The position numbers and the translations under genes are program-made. Below are positions 14,554 through 22,323 of a stretch of 26,641 nucleotides of DNA, piece by piece (within the stretch, counting starts at the first letter, position 1; the number at the start of each line of letters is the position of its first letter). The notes beneath the pieces are model-generated. The model worked only from the letters and a program-made list of their open reading frames with translations. It did no database searches and was not told where the DNA came from. This stretch comes from a virus: IMG/VR virus record IMGVR_UViG_3300045922_000215, positions 1 to 26,641 of that record; one strand, 5' to 3'.

Positions 14554-14684
14554 AAGTGAAAAGTACAATTAGCGCAGTAGATAGATACCCAAGTTCTTTT
14601 GAAACGTCCTCTCGAAAAGAGGATAAGGAGAGGAATGGCCAACGAATACCTAAACAACAAAAAGTTCGAGAGTTTGATTTCTAA
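14550..14684 (+). CDS. Possible 44-aa ORF bridging glycosyltransferase and sigma genes
   Basis: The ATG overlaps the glycosyltransferase stop (ATGA) and the ORF runs to a TAA at 14684, overlapping the sigma gene by 50 bases. The peptide is highly basic and polar (for example SSRKEDKERNGQRIPKQQK) and ends VREFDF. It may be a real small protein, or it may only serve to carry ribosomes from the upstream gene to the sigma start. I recognise no family. Confidence 0.4.
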   Translation: MKVKSTISAVDRYPSSFETSSRKEDKERNGQRIPKQQKVREFDF

Positions 14685-15183
14685 ATTTCTGACGTGTAAG
14701 AAAGAAAAAACCAAGTATTTACTTTTAATCGAGGACATACGGGAAACAGAAGCAAGAACATCGAATCGAAAGAAATATAAGAAGCCCGATAATTGGGAAG
14801 AAATAGAGAAGACTTTTGCCTCACTTGTGGCAGAATATCAAGAACTTCAAGGAGAGTTGACGACGGCGTTCTATCTCTTATCTGAGAATATTGTCAGATA
14901 CCGCAAGTTCAATCTTATTGATCCCGATGATGCAATTCAAGAAGGTGTTATGATTTGCTTTGAAAAAGTAGATCGTTTCGATCCAGATAAGGGAAAAGCC
15001 TTCAATTACATGACGACTTGTATTATCAATCATTTCCGGCAGCTTTATAGGACCGCTCGAAACTACAATGAACTCAAAAAGAAGTATCACGATTTTTTAT
15101 CTGTAAAGGTGGACCAGCCGATTCCACCGATGCGAGCGAATAAGCAATTCTACAAAAAACAAGATATTAACGCCAAATATTGA
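14635..15183 (+). CDS. gp55-like late sigma factor
   Basis: This 182-aa protein resembles T4 gp55, a minimal sigma factor that directs host RNA polymerase to late promoters. The evidence is a sigma region 2-like block: ENIVRYRKFNLIDPDDAIQEG (about 84-104), FEKVDRFDPDKGKAFNYMTT (109-128), then INHFRQLYRTARNYNELKKK (131-150). A short polar tail follows and there is no region 4, as in gp55. I chose the ATG at 14635 because AAGGAG lies 4 bases before it; the ORF could be extended upstream to 14599. A terminator follows at 15215-15250. A TATAAATA late promoter is present upstream of the virion gene at 23395-23820, fitting this role. Confidence 0.85.
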   Translation: MANEYLNNKKFESLISKFLTCKKEKTKYLLLIEDIRETEARTSNRKKYKKPDNWEEIEKTFASLVAEYQELQGELTTAFYLLSENIVRYRKFNLIDPDDAIQEGVMICFEKVDRFDPDKGKAFNYMTTCIINHFRQLYRTARNYNELKKKYHDFLSVKVDQPIPPMRANKQFYKKQDINAKY

Positions 15184-15214
15184 CATTGGTGTTTTTTCCA
15201 TTATAATTATTGAG

Positions 15215-15250
15215 GGCTAATAGGTGCAAAAACACCTATTGGCCGTTTTT
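15215..15250 (+). terminator. Intrinsic terminator after the sigma factor gene
   Basis: GGCTAATAGGTG pairs with CACCTATTGGCC (one G-T pair) around a CAAAAA loop and is followed by GTTTTT. It separates the sigma gene from the next plus-strand gene. Confidence 0.85.
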
Positions 15251-15270
15251 ATCTAGGAAATACTTGAAAT

Positions 15271-15543
15271 ATGAACAATGGCGATCTTATAGAACAAATT
15301 GAAAAACAGGAATTGCTCCAAAAATTGATCGACAAAGGTTATGGGAATCTGATCGACGCTCTTTTAAGTAACGAAAAAGAAGTATACACAAAAAAAGGCA
15401 GACTCAACAAAAGTGGAGCCTGCCGTGTTTTAGGTTGGAAGCCTAAAGAGCTTGATGAAGCTCTGGCTCAATGCCGTGAAATACTTAAAAGGGATATATT
15501 CACCGAAGATGGCGAAGATGACGACGAAGATTCTAAGCGGTAA
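15271..15543 (+). CDS. Small HTH-like protein next to the late sigma gene
   Basis: This 90-aa protein has an N-terminal helical half (LLQKLIDKGYGNLIDALLS) and then VYTKKGRLNKSGACRVLGWK followed by KELDEALAQ. The latter has the spacing of a helix-turn-helix. It ends in an extremely acidic tail (DGEDDDEDSKR). AGGAAA lies upstream of the ATG. The neighbouring gp55-like gene and the acidic tail suggest a transcription role, for example a co-activator comparable to T4 gp33. There is no clear sequence match, so this is inference from position. It ends by overlapping the convergent tail tube gene by 11 bases. Confidence 0.75.
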   Translation: MNNGDLIEQIEKQELLQKLIDKGYGNLIDALLSNEKEVYTKKGRLNKSGACRVLGWKPKELDEALAQCREILKRDIFTEDGEDDDEDSKR

Positions 15544-16063
15544 TTACATACGCTCTGTCGTATCTTAGGGTCAATTCCAAAGTTACTATATCACTGGATG
15601 CCATATCCAAGTCTCCGAATTCTACGGCTTGCGGCCAAATAGATTCAAAAACCCATTGCTCAATGGTTTTTCCGCAACCGTCGTAGAGTTCTAGTCTGGC
15701 GGTGTTCTTTTTGAACCCGTCACAGGAAGGAACCCAACGAGCATCTTGTTGAGGGTCATAGACCTCTTTTATCCACTCAAAGACCGGGTGTTGACTTGAC
15801 CCCGGTTTTTTTATGTCATACAAGCTGAGTGTGATCGGTTTCCATTCGGGCTTAGCTGGGAAATATACAGTCTCATTTAAGTGTTGAGCTTCCATTTCCT
15901 TGAAGCTGAAGCTCGGTCTGGCCCCTCTCGATGGCGGAAGTGTGTTTACACCTTCGGCGGAAACATCGGGGATGATTAACAACCAACGATGCTTTCGCTT
16001 GAAACAGGCTTCGGGACTTTCTAGCCCAAAGTCCAATCCCATGTTTCTTCCGTTACAACCCAT
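15533..16063 (-). CDS. Tail tube protein, second paralogue (gp19-like)
   Basis: This 176-aa protein is a gp19-like tail tube protein and a paralogue of the next gene upstream. Shared landmarks are an N-terminal MG..NMGLDFGLESPEACFKR-type segment, FKRKHRWLLII, a mid-protein TLSLYDI, LELYDGCGKTIEQWVFESIW and a final VTLELTLRYDRAYV strand. The ATG at 16063 is chosen over the upstream in-frame start (16096) because AAAGGAG lies 5 bases before it. Having two full-length tube genes beside one sheath gene is unusual for T4. The second could be a minor tube or a spike-proximal ring protein. Confidence 0.85.
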   Translation of the reverse strand: MGCNGRNMGLDFGLESPEACFKRKHRWLLIIPDVSAEGVNTLPPSRGARPSFSFKEMEAQHLNETVYFPAKPEWKPITLSLYDIKKPGSSQHPVFEWIKEVYDPQQDARWVPSCDGFKKNTARLELYDGCGKTIEQWVFESIWPQAVEFGDLDMASSDIVTLELTLRYDRAYVITA

Positions 16064-16080
16064 TCTACTCCTTTGTCTAT

Positions 16081-16113
16081 AAAAAAAGCCCCACACTAAG
16101 AAAGTATGAGGCT
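16081..16113 (-). terminator. Intrinsic terminator between the two tube genes
   Basis: On the minus strand AGCCTCATACT pairs imperfectly with AGTGTGGGGCT around a short loop and is followed by seven T (A run 16081-16087). It lies between the stop of the major tube gene and the start of the second, and should reduce expression of the second. Confidence 0.75.
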
Positions 16114-16143
16114 CTTAAATCTCTATCTAAAGTGATTTGAAGG

Positions 16144-16731
16144 TTAGCAACCACCGCAGCAAACTGTGATCGAGCCACCGCAGAAGAGTTCGAGTTTAAC
16201 TTCAGCATAACGAAGGGTTAGTTCGATTGTTACTTCTTCCGAAGAAGAGTAGTCCAATTCGCCAAAGTTAACGGCTTGCGGCCAAACTTGTCTGAGTGTC
16301 CACTTTTCCATTACAGTACCGCAACCATCATATAGTTGCAAAGTACCAATGCCTGCGTAACCACCACTGTTCTGTCCAGCACCAATCTTGGACGCTTGAG
16401 ACAAGCAGACCGGATCAGTAAAGTTGTAAACTGTGGCCAACCAGCTATAAAGACCCGACATACCAGCGCCGCCGTTACCAATGTCATAGTAGGTGACGGT
16501 GATGGATTCCCAAGTCCCTTTACCCGGAAGGAACATCTTGCCGTGCAAGAAGTTGATTTCGGTTTCTTCAATCGTCAAGTTCGGGCGAGACGCCAACTTG
16601 ACATAGTGTGGCGGAATGGCTGGACCGCAAGGGGATTCCAGCGCAAACGTCCATCTATACTTTCTTTTGAATACCAAATTGGTGTTGGACGCTAATTCGC
16701 CCAAACCCATATTTTGTTGTGTACATGCCAT
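16144..16731 (-). CDS. Major tail tube protein (gp19-like)
   Basis: This 195-aa protein lies directly after the sheath gene, the position of gp19 in T4. Recognisable parts are FKRKYRWTFAL near residue 26, the NLTIEETEINFLHGKMFLPG strand region, SITVTYYDIG, LYDGCGTVMEKWTLRQVWPQ and the terminal VTIELTLRY. It forms the inner tube of the contractile tail, through which DNA passes. A peculiarity is the last 12 residues, which contain four cysteines and several glycines (GGSITVCCGGC). The second paralogue lacks this tail. AGGAG lies about 10 bases before the ATG. Confidence 0.9.
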   Translation of the reverse strand: MACTQQNMGLGELASNTNLVFKRKYRWTFALESPCGPAIPPHYVKLASRPNLTIEETEINFLHGKMFLPGKGTWESITVTYYDIGNGGAGMSGLYSWLATVYNFTDPVCLSQASKIGAGQNSGGYAGIGTLQLYDGCGTVMEKWTLRQVWPQAVNFGELDYSSSEEVTIELTLRYAEVKLELFCGGSITVCCGGC

Positions 16732-16762
16732 ATTAGTTAATCTCCTATAGTTTTATCCAATA

Positions 16763-19120
16763 TTAGAAAGTATCAGCATTCTCACCGAAGCTGCCTGTAC
16801 GGTGTACAGAGAACTCGATGAAGATGAATTCTGCGGCTCGAACTGGCTGTACACCGATTCTGGCACGGAATTCGTTGCGGTCAATTACGTCTGGGGTATT
16901 GAGTTCTTCGTCAGCCTTGATGATGTAGGCGTATATACCACGGCCCACCAAAACTTCTCTCAAGATACCATCTGCAATGTCTCGGAACTTCGAGCGGAAA
17001 ATTTCATCATGTGGATCGAAGATCAATACACGGGATGCGGCTCTAATTCTCTTCTCAATGTAGAACATCAAACGTCTTACGTTGACACGATCCAAAGCTG
17101 TCGGTCTACGCTGCAAGGTCTTTTGGCCCCACACCACAAAGCCCTCGAAGTCGTTAAACTGTACAATTGGGTTGATGCAGTTTCTGTAACCATACATCAA
17201 GTCTCTTTCTTCAAGAGATGGACGGCTATAAACATCTGTAATACCCGGAACTGTACCACGGTTCAAACCAGCAGGAGCAAACCAAGGCTTAGCCAAGTAA
17301 TCGTTTCTGGCATATACAGCCATTACCGAACCGGATGGTGGAACCCATACGTCAACTTGGTTGAAGTTGTCACGAATCTTTACCCACGGCCAGTACATTG
17401 CACCGAAGTCCGAGTCGAATCTTGTGAGATTCAACGGGTGGGTGCCGTTTTGCCATGCGATGATTTCGTTGACCGTCAAACCGAATGGTGGATCAATGAT
17501 CGCCATGCAGTCCATACGGACGTTCTGACATAGATCGAGCAATGCCGTTACTACCGTTGTGCTTGGGTGTCCCGGTACTGCAATCAAGTCAATATCAATT
17601 TGCTCAGGTTCACTTACTGTGTAAATACCAGTGTAACCTAGTTGTTCACCGATCAAAAGATCGTCTTGCTTATCTGGGTCGGATGGAATACCGTCAGAAC
17701 CACCGCTTAGGCTGTATGTTCCGTTTAGTGGACCAGCGCCTTCAGCAGTATTGTCGGATACTCTAATCCAGTCAGATACCAATGCCATGTAGGTTTCTAC
17801 ATAGAATCGGCTTACAGGGTTCTTGGTTAGGTTGCCCCATGCTTCAAGTTGTACCCCGTTGTTGAATACTTCAATCGTAAAGTTGTTGTCACGAGTGTTG
17901 TTTGTAATTCTTACTTGTGTGCTGTTGCCGTCGATACCGGGGCTGTCAGCAGTTACCGTGAAGGTTACTCTTCCATCTACGTTGTCAGAACCAGTTACAC
18001 GACCAAAGCTCTCTACAGCGGCATCGCCAGTTACACCCAATGGGCTTGTGCCGATTGCGGTTGTGGTTGGGAAACCAAATAGTTGCTCTGCTGTGCTTGC
18101 TGGCTTGATACGGATTCTTGCGTCACGTCCGTGGTGGAGGGTGTAGAATTGGAGGGTTGTACCACCAACTACTGTGCATTCCCAACCGCCCGGTAATGCG
18201 CCGCCGTTCTCGGCCTTCTGATTGTTAATTTCTTCTGCAACTTCGTTAGCTGTCCAAGAAGCGCCTTCCAAGTCGGCAAGGTCGATGGTCTGAACTACGT
18301 TGTCAATTGTTACGTTGTCAGTTCCGTCTACCACGATTTGTAGGTTCAAATTGGTCAAACCGGAGAAGTCATAAATACCCGGTGTCTGATAGCCGACGTT
18401 CGGATACATGGAGTTGGCCGCTGTTACGGAAGCAACTGTCATGCCTGTACCCAAGCCAGTTGGGTTGCCGTCTACTACTGCACCACCGTAGATCGCATTC
18501 TGAACAGATACGAGTTCGAGTTCAGAGTCAGGACCATAAGCCCAAATGCCCTTTACTCCAAGTGTGTCTGTTGCTGTGATGTAGAATTGAATTCCGTCAT
18601 TCTCGAAGTCGAGTTGGTCGTTAAGATCGTCAACAAGCTCGTCTACGTTGTAAGTTCCATCAAGGACTACAAGAGTCTTAACAGACATTACGCCATTGAG
18701 TTTCCAACGGAAGAAGTGGTCGCCATCGAAGGTGTAAGGGCCGGGAGTGTCAGATTCGATCATGATTAGATCGCCTGCTGCCGGTACATCAACCGTCGCT
18801 GTTTCTGCTGCTTCATCACTTACTGGATCGGTGTCCGCAACACGAACGACATACAATTCGTTCGCAACAAGCAAATACTGCTCGGCTGCATAAAGTAAGT
18901 ATGGATCACCCACATCTGGGTGTGGATAACCGAAAATTGTATGCAACTGACGACTGGTCGCTACGACTGTAGGCAAATTAACTGGACCTTTGCTTGCAAA
19001 ACCAATCAAAGCCGCTCTGTGAAACGACTGCTCAGGAGCAATAAAGCTCAAATCTTTTTCTGTAATTCTAACACTTGGGCTAATCGTATTAGAAGGCGGG
19101 AATCCCCTTAATATCGCCAT
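16763..19120 (-). CDS. Tail sheath protein (gp18-like)
   Basis: This 785-aa protein is the contractile tail sheath subunit. The N-terminus (SPSVRITEKDLSFIAP, AALIGFASKGPVNLPTVV) and the C-terminus (ILREVLVGRGIYAYIIKADE, then VRAAEFIFIEFSVHRTGSF) are typical of the sheath family. Between them is a large variable beta-rich insertion (about 110-480) rich in Thr, Asp and Gly, presumably surface-exposed protrusion domains, which makes it longer than T4 gp18. A linker NRGTVPGITDVYSRPSLEER leads into the conserved C-terminal domain. GGGAG precedes the ATG. The small gene at 19125-19346 ends 4 bases upstream of the start. Confidence 0.95.
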   Translation of the reverse strand: MAILRGFPPSNTISPSVRITEKDLSFIAPEQSFHRAALIGFASKGPVNLPTVVATSRQLHTIFGYPHPDVGDPYLLYAAEQYLLVANELYVVRVADTDPVSDEAAETATVDVPAAGDLIMIESDTPGPYTFDGDHFFRWKLNGVMSVKTLVVLDGTYNVDELVDDLNDQLDFENDGIQFYITATDTLGVKGIWAYGPDSELELVSVQNAIYGGAVVDGNPTGLGTGMTVASVTAANSMYPNVGYQTPGIYDFSGLTNLNLQIVVDGTDNVTIDNVVQTIDLADLEGASWTANEVAEEINNQKAENGGALPGGWECTVVGGTTLQFYTLHHGRDARIRIKPASTAEQLFGFPTTTAIGTSPLGVTGDAAVESFGRVTGSDNVDGRVTFTVTADSPGIDGNSTQVRITNNTRDNNFTIEVFNNGVQLEAWGNLTKNPVSRFYVETYMALVSDWIRVSDNTAEGAGPLNGTYSLSGGSDGIPSDPDKQDDLLIGEQLGYTGIYTVSEPEQIDIDLIAVPGHPSTTVVTALLDLCQNVRMDCMAIIDPPFGLTVNEIIAWQNGTHPLNLTRFDSDFGAMYWPWVKIRDNFNQVDVWVPPSGSVMAVYARNDYLAKPWFAPAGLNRGTVPGITDVYSRPSLEERDLMYGYRNCINPIVQFNDFEGFVVWGQKTLQRRPTALDRVNVRRLMFYIEKRIRAASRVLIFDPHDEIFRSKFRDIADGILREVLVGRGIYAYIIKADEELNTPDVIDRNEFRARIGVQPVRAAEFIFIEFSVHRTGSFGENADTF

Positions 19121-19124
19121 AGTC

Positions 19125-19346
19125 TTATTCTCCCTTTCGTAACTTATTTGGTACTTGTTTTACGGAAATCAATCCTGATTTTTCTGCTCTATCTATATAG
19201 TCAGTTGCTCTTTCATCTTCTAAGTAATAAATGTTTTTTTCCGAACCAATGCCCGGCACGTTTAATACGGTGAAGGATCGAGGAGTCTTTCTTGACCTAA
19301 TAACTAGCTGAACTGGAAATCTGTTCTTGTTTCTAATCTCTAACAT
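19125..19346 (-). CDS. Small protein between sheath and gp15-like genes
   Basis: This 73-aa protein starts 7 bases inside the end of the gp15-like gene, with AAGGAG 6 bases before its ATG. It ends 4 bases before the sheath start. The N-terminus is basic and beta-rich (RFPVQLVIRSRKTPRSFTVL), followed by GIGSEKNIYYLEDERATDYI and a helix. It resembles short proteins found beside sheath genes in other large phages. It may be a minor structural or assembly protein. I recognise no named family. Confidence 0.8.
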   Translation of the reverse strand: MLEIRNKNRFPVQLVIRSRKTPRSFTVLNVPGIGSEKNIYYLEDERATDYIDRAEKSGLISVKQVPNKLRKGE

Positions 19347-20323
19347 TCTAGCTCCTTAATGGATTCTTCCAGCCTCGCCAAAACCTCAGTTATTTCTTCA
19401 TCTTTTAGACCATCTACAAATTCGATGCGTGTCTTGAGGACCGCCTTCTTCCTTTGTATAGGTTGAGGTATATATGTTTCTGCTGTTAGATTAAATTCAT
19501 ATTTTATCACTCTAACTGCTTGGTCGCCGGGTTCGTAATCACCGCTATTAGCTATAGAGTCCAGCTTGACAATAACCTCGTAAGGTACGCCTGATACTCG
19601 TATGTATGCAGTTTGGCTAAATTTTGTGATGATTTGTTCCAATATTTGATTCATGTCTTCGACATAGAGTGTCCAAGCCGTTAGCGTATAGCTAATATCT
19701 ACTGGAATACCTCTCGCAACCCCGAAAACCGTGTCACGATCATATTTTTCTTTAATCGTAAAACCCGGCTTTCCGTCAGGACGGAGATGGTTCATATAAT
19801 CTAAAGCCTTGTGATAGACGTACCTATCCAGATTCATTTGAATATCTGAGTCAACGATTGCCAGCATGGGCAATCGAATACGATCCACTACAAGTGTTTC
19901 GTCTTTTCTTACATTGTCCAACAAAATGGCAGCTACCGCTTTTTCCTGTGTACCCCAAATAATTGGAATAGGGTGGGCCTTCCCATCTTCATCAATTACC
20001 ACCAAATCTCTAAACAGGTCTTGCATTGCGTCATCGCACGCTCTTTTAGATTTGGAATAACGATAAATTGTGTTGCGGTCGGTCCCATCGTTGATAATGT
20101 GACCCTTTTGCATCGGGTCGCAAAGAGCTTGAGCGCCTAGACCAATCTTCTTGTTTGTTGTATCTTTGAGCCAATTGAGAGACTGATCGTTTACAGCCCG
20201 CTTATTCATCGGGTCTGGATCGTGATCGCAGTATGGCGGTGGAGGATCAAGGTTGGGAACCGATTGGAATCCAACCTCGCACTCGTTCAATGATTTTTGA
20301 TTGTGGTTAATTTCGTTGCTCAT
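19340..20323 (-). CDS. gp15-like tail terminator / sheath stabiliser
   Basis: This 327-aa protein contains the core of T4 gp15, which caps the tail tube and stabilises the sheath for head joining. Its segment from about 207 to 235 (IPVDISYTLTAWTLYVEDMN, then QILEQIITKF) lines up with gp15's P-YELSIFTRYEDDM-QIVEQI region. The preceding LFRDLVVIDEDG and PIPIIWGTQEKAVA segments match the first strand and fold. The gene sits upstream of the sheath gene as in T4. The N-terminal 95 residues are extra and rich in Pro and Asp. The C-terminus is helical. AAGGA precedes the ATG. Confidence 0.8.
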   Translation of the reverse strand: MSNEINHNQKSLNECEVGFQSVPNLDPPPPYCDHDPDPMNKRAVNDQSLNWLKDTTNKKIGLGAQALCDPMQKGHIINDGTDRNTIYRYSKSKRACDDAMQDLFRDLVVIDEDGKAHPIPIIWGTQEKAVAAILLDNVRKDETLVVDRIRLPMLAIVDSDIQMNLDRYVYHKALDYMNHLRPDGKPGFTIKEKYDRDTVFGVARGIPVDISYTLTAWTLYVEDMNQILEQIITKFSQTAYIRVSGVPYEVIVKLDSIANSGDYEPGDQAVRVIKYEFNLTAETYIPQPIQRKKAVLKTRIEFVDGLKDEEITEVLARLEESIKELEC

Positions 20324-20367
20324 TTATCCTTCTCTGCTTAAAATAGATATGTAGGAGAACATCAAAA

Positions 20368-21195
20368 ATGTCCGACTCTATAAGAGTAAAGTACCGCACT
20401 TGGTATCAAAGTAATCCGCCCAAGCCTATTAAGTTGCAAATTCCCGGCTGGGCGGGCCAAGATCACTCGCCTATGGAGGCGGGAAAAATTCAGCCGTGGC
20501 AGTGTCCGCCTTTTACCGAAGGTAATACTTACGGTTTAGAATTGACCTATCCGTTCGATACCGAGTGCCACATCCGAGTTGTTGATGGACAAATTCGTTT
20601 TGAAGGTGATTTTACAGAAGAGTTGAAAAAGGTTGCCCCATTCAATATTCCCCTTCCACCATTTAAGTCTTTTTCTCCCGGCTATTTCGGTATGACTTCC
20701 TGTCTCGACATAGATGTGCCAGAAGGGTATATTTTACGAATCGAACCACATCCCCGTTTTTATACCGACGATACTTGGACTGTGCCTGCCGCTATGCCCG
20801 GACATATCCAACCACAATGGTGGACTAAAATATTTTTCGTGGTATTTAAGTATCCACGACCGGGGCAAACATATATTTTCAGAAAAGGGGAACCTTACGC
20901 TCAAGTATTGATATTGCCCAGAAAAGTTTCTTATGACATAAAAGAAATGACGCCCGAAGAAGTCGAAGAGCGACAGAAGAGAGATTGGCAAATCACTCAA
21001 AACGCCCAGAAAATCTCAAAAAGCGTTAAAACGAGCCACGGGCATGACTTCGATCACAAATATCAAATATTACGAAGCATTTATCTCAAAAAAGGGAAAG
21101 AAGGCGTCAATGAGTTTTTGGATGGACTCGAAAAGAAGAATAGCCCGAAAATTCAGAATAAGTTTATAGTGCGAAAAAAGAAATATGAAGATTAA
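20368..21195 (+). CDS. DUF6065-like protein of unknown function
   Basis: This 275-aa protein is on the plus strand inside the minus-strand structural block, so it is an accessory insertion. The N-terminal region WYQSNPPKPIKLQIPGWAG, PWQCPPFTEGNTYGLELTYP and the later WWTKIFFVVFKYPRPGQTYI followed by GEPYAQVLIL form a beta-rich domain, reminiscent of DUF6065-type proteins as I recall them. The GEPYAQ segment also resembles the end of dUTPase/dCTP-deaminase-like beta-clip folds, but catalytic motifs of those enzymes are not visible. The C-terminus is basic and helical. A strong terminator follows. Confidence 0.7.
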   Translation: MSDSIRVKYRTWYQSNPPKPIKLQIPGWAGQDHSPMEAGKIQPWQCPPFTEGNTYGLELTYPFDTECHIRVVDGQIRFEGDFTEELKKVAPFNIPLPPFKSFSPGYFGMTSCLDIDVPEGYILRIEPHPRFYTDDTWTVPAAMPGHIQPQWWTKIFFVVFKYPRPGQTYIFRKGEPYAQVLILPRKVSYDIKEMTPEEVEERQKRDWQITQNAQKISKSVKTSHGHDFDHKYQILRSIYLKKGKEGVNEFLDGLEKKNSPKIQNKFIVRKKKYED

Positions 21196-21210
21196 ACTTT
21201 ACACCAAATT

Positions 21211-21294
21211 GACGAAACGGAACCTACAGGTAAATCCGTTTATTATTTTGCCACTTCCCTTACCCAAACCCAAGATTCCGTTTCGTCTTTTTTT
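21211..21294 (+). terminator. Intrinsic terminator with a long loop
   Basis: GACGAAACGGAA (21211-21222) pairs perfectly with TTCCGTTTCGTC (21276-21287) and is followed by seven T. The 53-base loop is unusually long. AAACGG (21215-21220) could instead pair with CCGTTT (21236-21241), so two alternative folds compete for the left arm. Confidence 0.75.
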
Positions 21295-21332
21295 GGATGT
21301 TCATATGCCAAATTTATATCAGTCACCCAAGG

Positions 21333-21758
21333 TTATTGTTGAGGTTGCTGAGCCGGTTGCTGCCCCGCTTGAGGTTGAGCCGGTTGCTGAGCCGGTTGCT
21401 GGCCCGCTTGTGCTTGCGGTGCCGCTGGCTTAGGTGCCGCTGCCGCTTGCTGCCCTTGTGCCGACAACATCGGGTTCTTTCCTAGTTCTTCAAATGTCTT
21501 CTTCAAATTTTGGTCTTGGATTTGTGGAACCAACTTTTGAATTTGTGGCCATAACTTCTTAATTTCTTCTACAGCTTTATCATTGGCCGGTTGAGCCGTA
21601 CCTTGGCCTTGTGCCTGTGGCGGCTGTTGTGCTTGCGGCTGTCCGGCAGGAGCGGGTTGCCCACCAGCAGGAGCAGGCTGTGCAGGAGCGCCCGCAGTAT
21701 TCTCACGAATACGCCGTTCCTGATTCATTTTTTTGTAAAAATCGTAAAAAGATGACAT
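21333..21758 (-). CDS. Low-complexity Ala/Gln/Pro-rich protein
   Basis: This 141-aa protein starts at the ATG at 21758 (SSFYDFYKKMNQERRIREN), preceded by AGGGGA. An in-frame start at 21791 lies within the previous gene and lacks a site. After a short helical head come an Ala/Pro/Gly/Gln-rich stretch, a central helical part (KAVEEIKKLWPQIQKLVPQI) and a second Ala/Gln/Pro-rich tail ending in 13-residue repeats. The protein is probably intrinsically disordered. It lies between the neck candidate and the gp15-like gene. AATAAATA, one base off the late promoter, lies about 20 bases before the start. Function unknown; a linker or scaffold in the neck/tail is possible. Confidence 0.75.
   Translation of the reverse strand: MSSFYDFYKKMNQERRIRENTAGAPAQPAPAGGQPAPAGQPQAQQPPQAQGQGTAQPANDKAVEEIKKLWPQIQKLVPQIQDQNLKKTFEELGKNPMLSAQGQQAAAAPKPAAPQAQAGQQPAQQPAQPQAGQQPAQQPQQ
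21344..21409. repeat. Two tandem copies of a 39-base coding repeat
   Basis: A 27-base segment (21344-21370) recurs at 21383-21409 with one change. The 39-base period equals 13 codons and encodes the QPAQQPAQ-type repeat at the C-terminus of the low-complexity protein. Confidence 0.7.
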
Positions 21759-21783
21759 TCTATTTTCCCCTTTTGTATATTTA

Positions 21784-22323
21784 TTACACAATTTTGATTT
21801 TTGAATCAGGTTGTTTTTGTGTGACTTTGCCCTCGCCAGTTGTAACGCTTTCTTGGAATCTGCGGCAAATCAGTTCTAATCTTAACGCTCCCCACATTTT
21901 GAACTCGCCCAAGTTCCTTTGAACTACTTCCCAATTCTCTCGAAGGTGTGGAGTAAACAACCTCGAACCAATTTTGGGTGGATGCCCTATACTTTTAAGA
22001 GTTGCACGATAATTTACTTCAAACTTCATTTCATCTGGGGCGTCGATACCAAATCGAGTTAGCTCATTCTGTGAGGGTATTGGTTCGTAATTACACCACA
22101 ACATGACTGGATTATTGGAGAATAGCTTTCCACGATCTTCCAAATAAAGCGGATCAACAGTTTGTGGTTGAATCAGGACTTCATAGTAATATAAAGGAGA
22201 GCCACCACGTTTGATTGCTTCTTGATCCCAATCGTTAAACAAATCGTGTTCAGGGGCATCAGGATTAAACTGCTGAATGCTACCCGCCAACGTGTAGGGC
22301 GTTCCATCCTGATTTCTTAACAT
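21784..22323 (-). CDS. Neck / head-closure protein candidate (gp14-like)
   Basis: This 179-aa protein begins with GGAGGAG 5 bases before the ATG, and its start overlaps the preceding stop (TAATG). The sequence PLYYYEVLIQPQTVDPLYLE, then ...NELTRFGID and KIGSRLFTPHLRENWEVVQ follows the general pattern of T4 gp14 and related head-closure proteins: a beta barrel carrying a DPLYxE motif, then an FG segment and a final strand LELICRRFQES. Its place upstream of the gp15-like and sheath genes matches the T4 order (13-14-15-18-19). The assignment is pattern-based. Confidence 0.7.
   Translation of the reverse strand: MLRNQDGTPYTLAGSIQQFNPDAPEHDLFNDWDQEAIKRGGSPLYYYEVLIQPQTVDPLYLEDRGKLFSNNPVMLWCNYEPIPSQNELTRFGIDAPDEMKFEVNYRATLKSIGHPPKIGSRLFTPHLRENWEVVQRNLGEFKMWGALRLELICRRFQESVTTGEGKVTQKQPDSKIKIV

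Noticed and set aside
21184-21485. Plus-strand ORFs rich in Val/Ala/Leu/Arg
   Set aside because: They are opposite-strand readings of the Ala/Gln/Pro-rich repeats and overlap a terminator.
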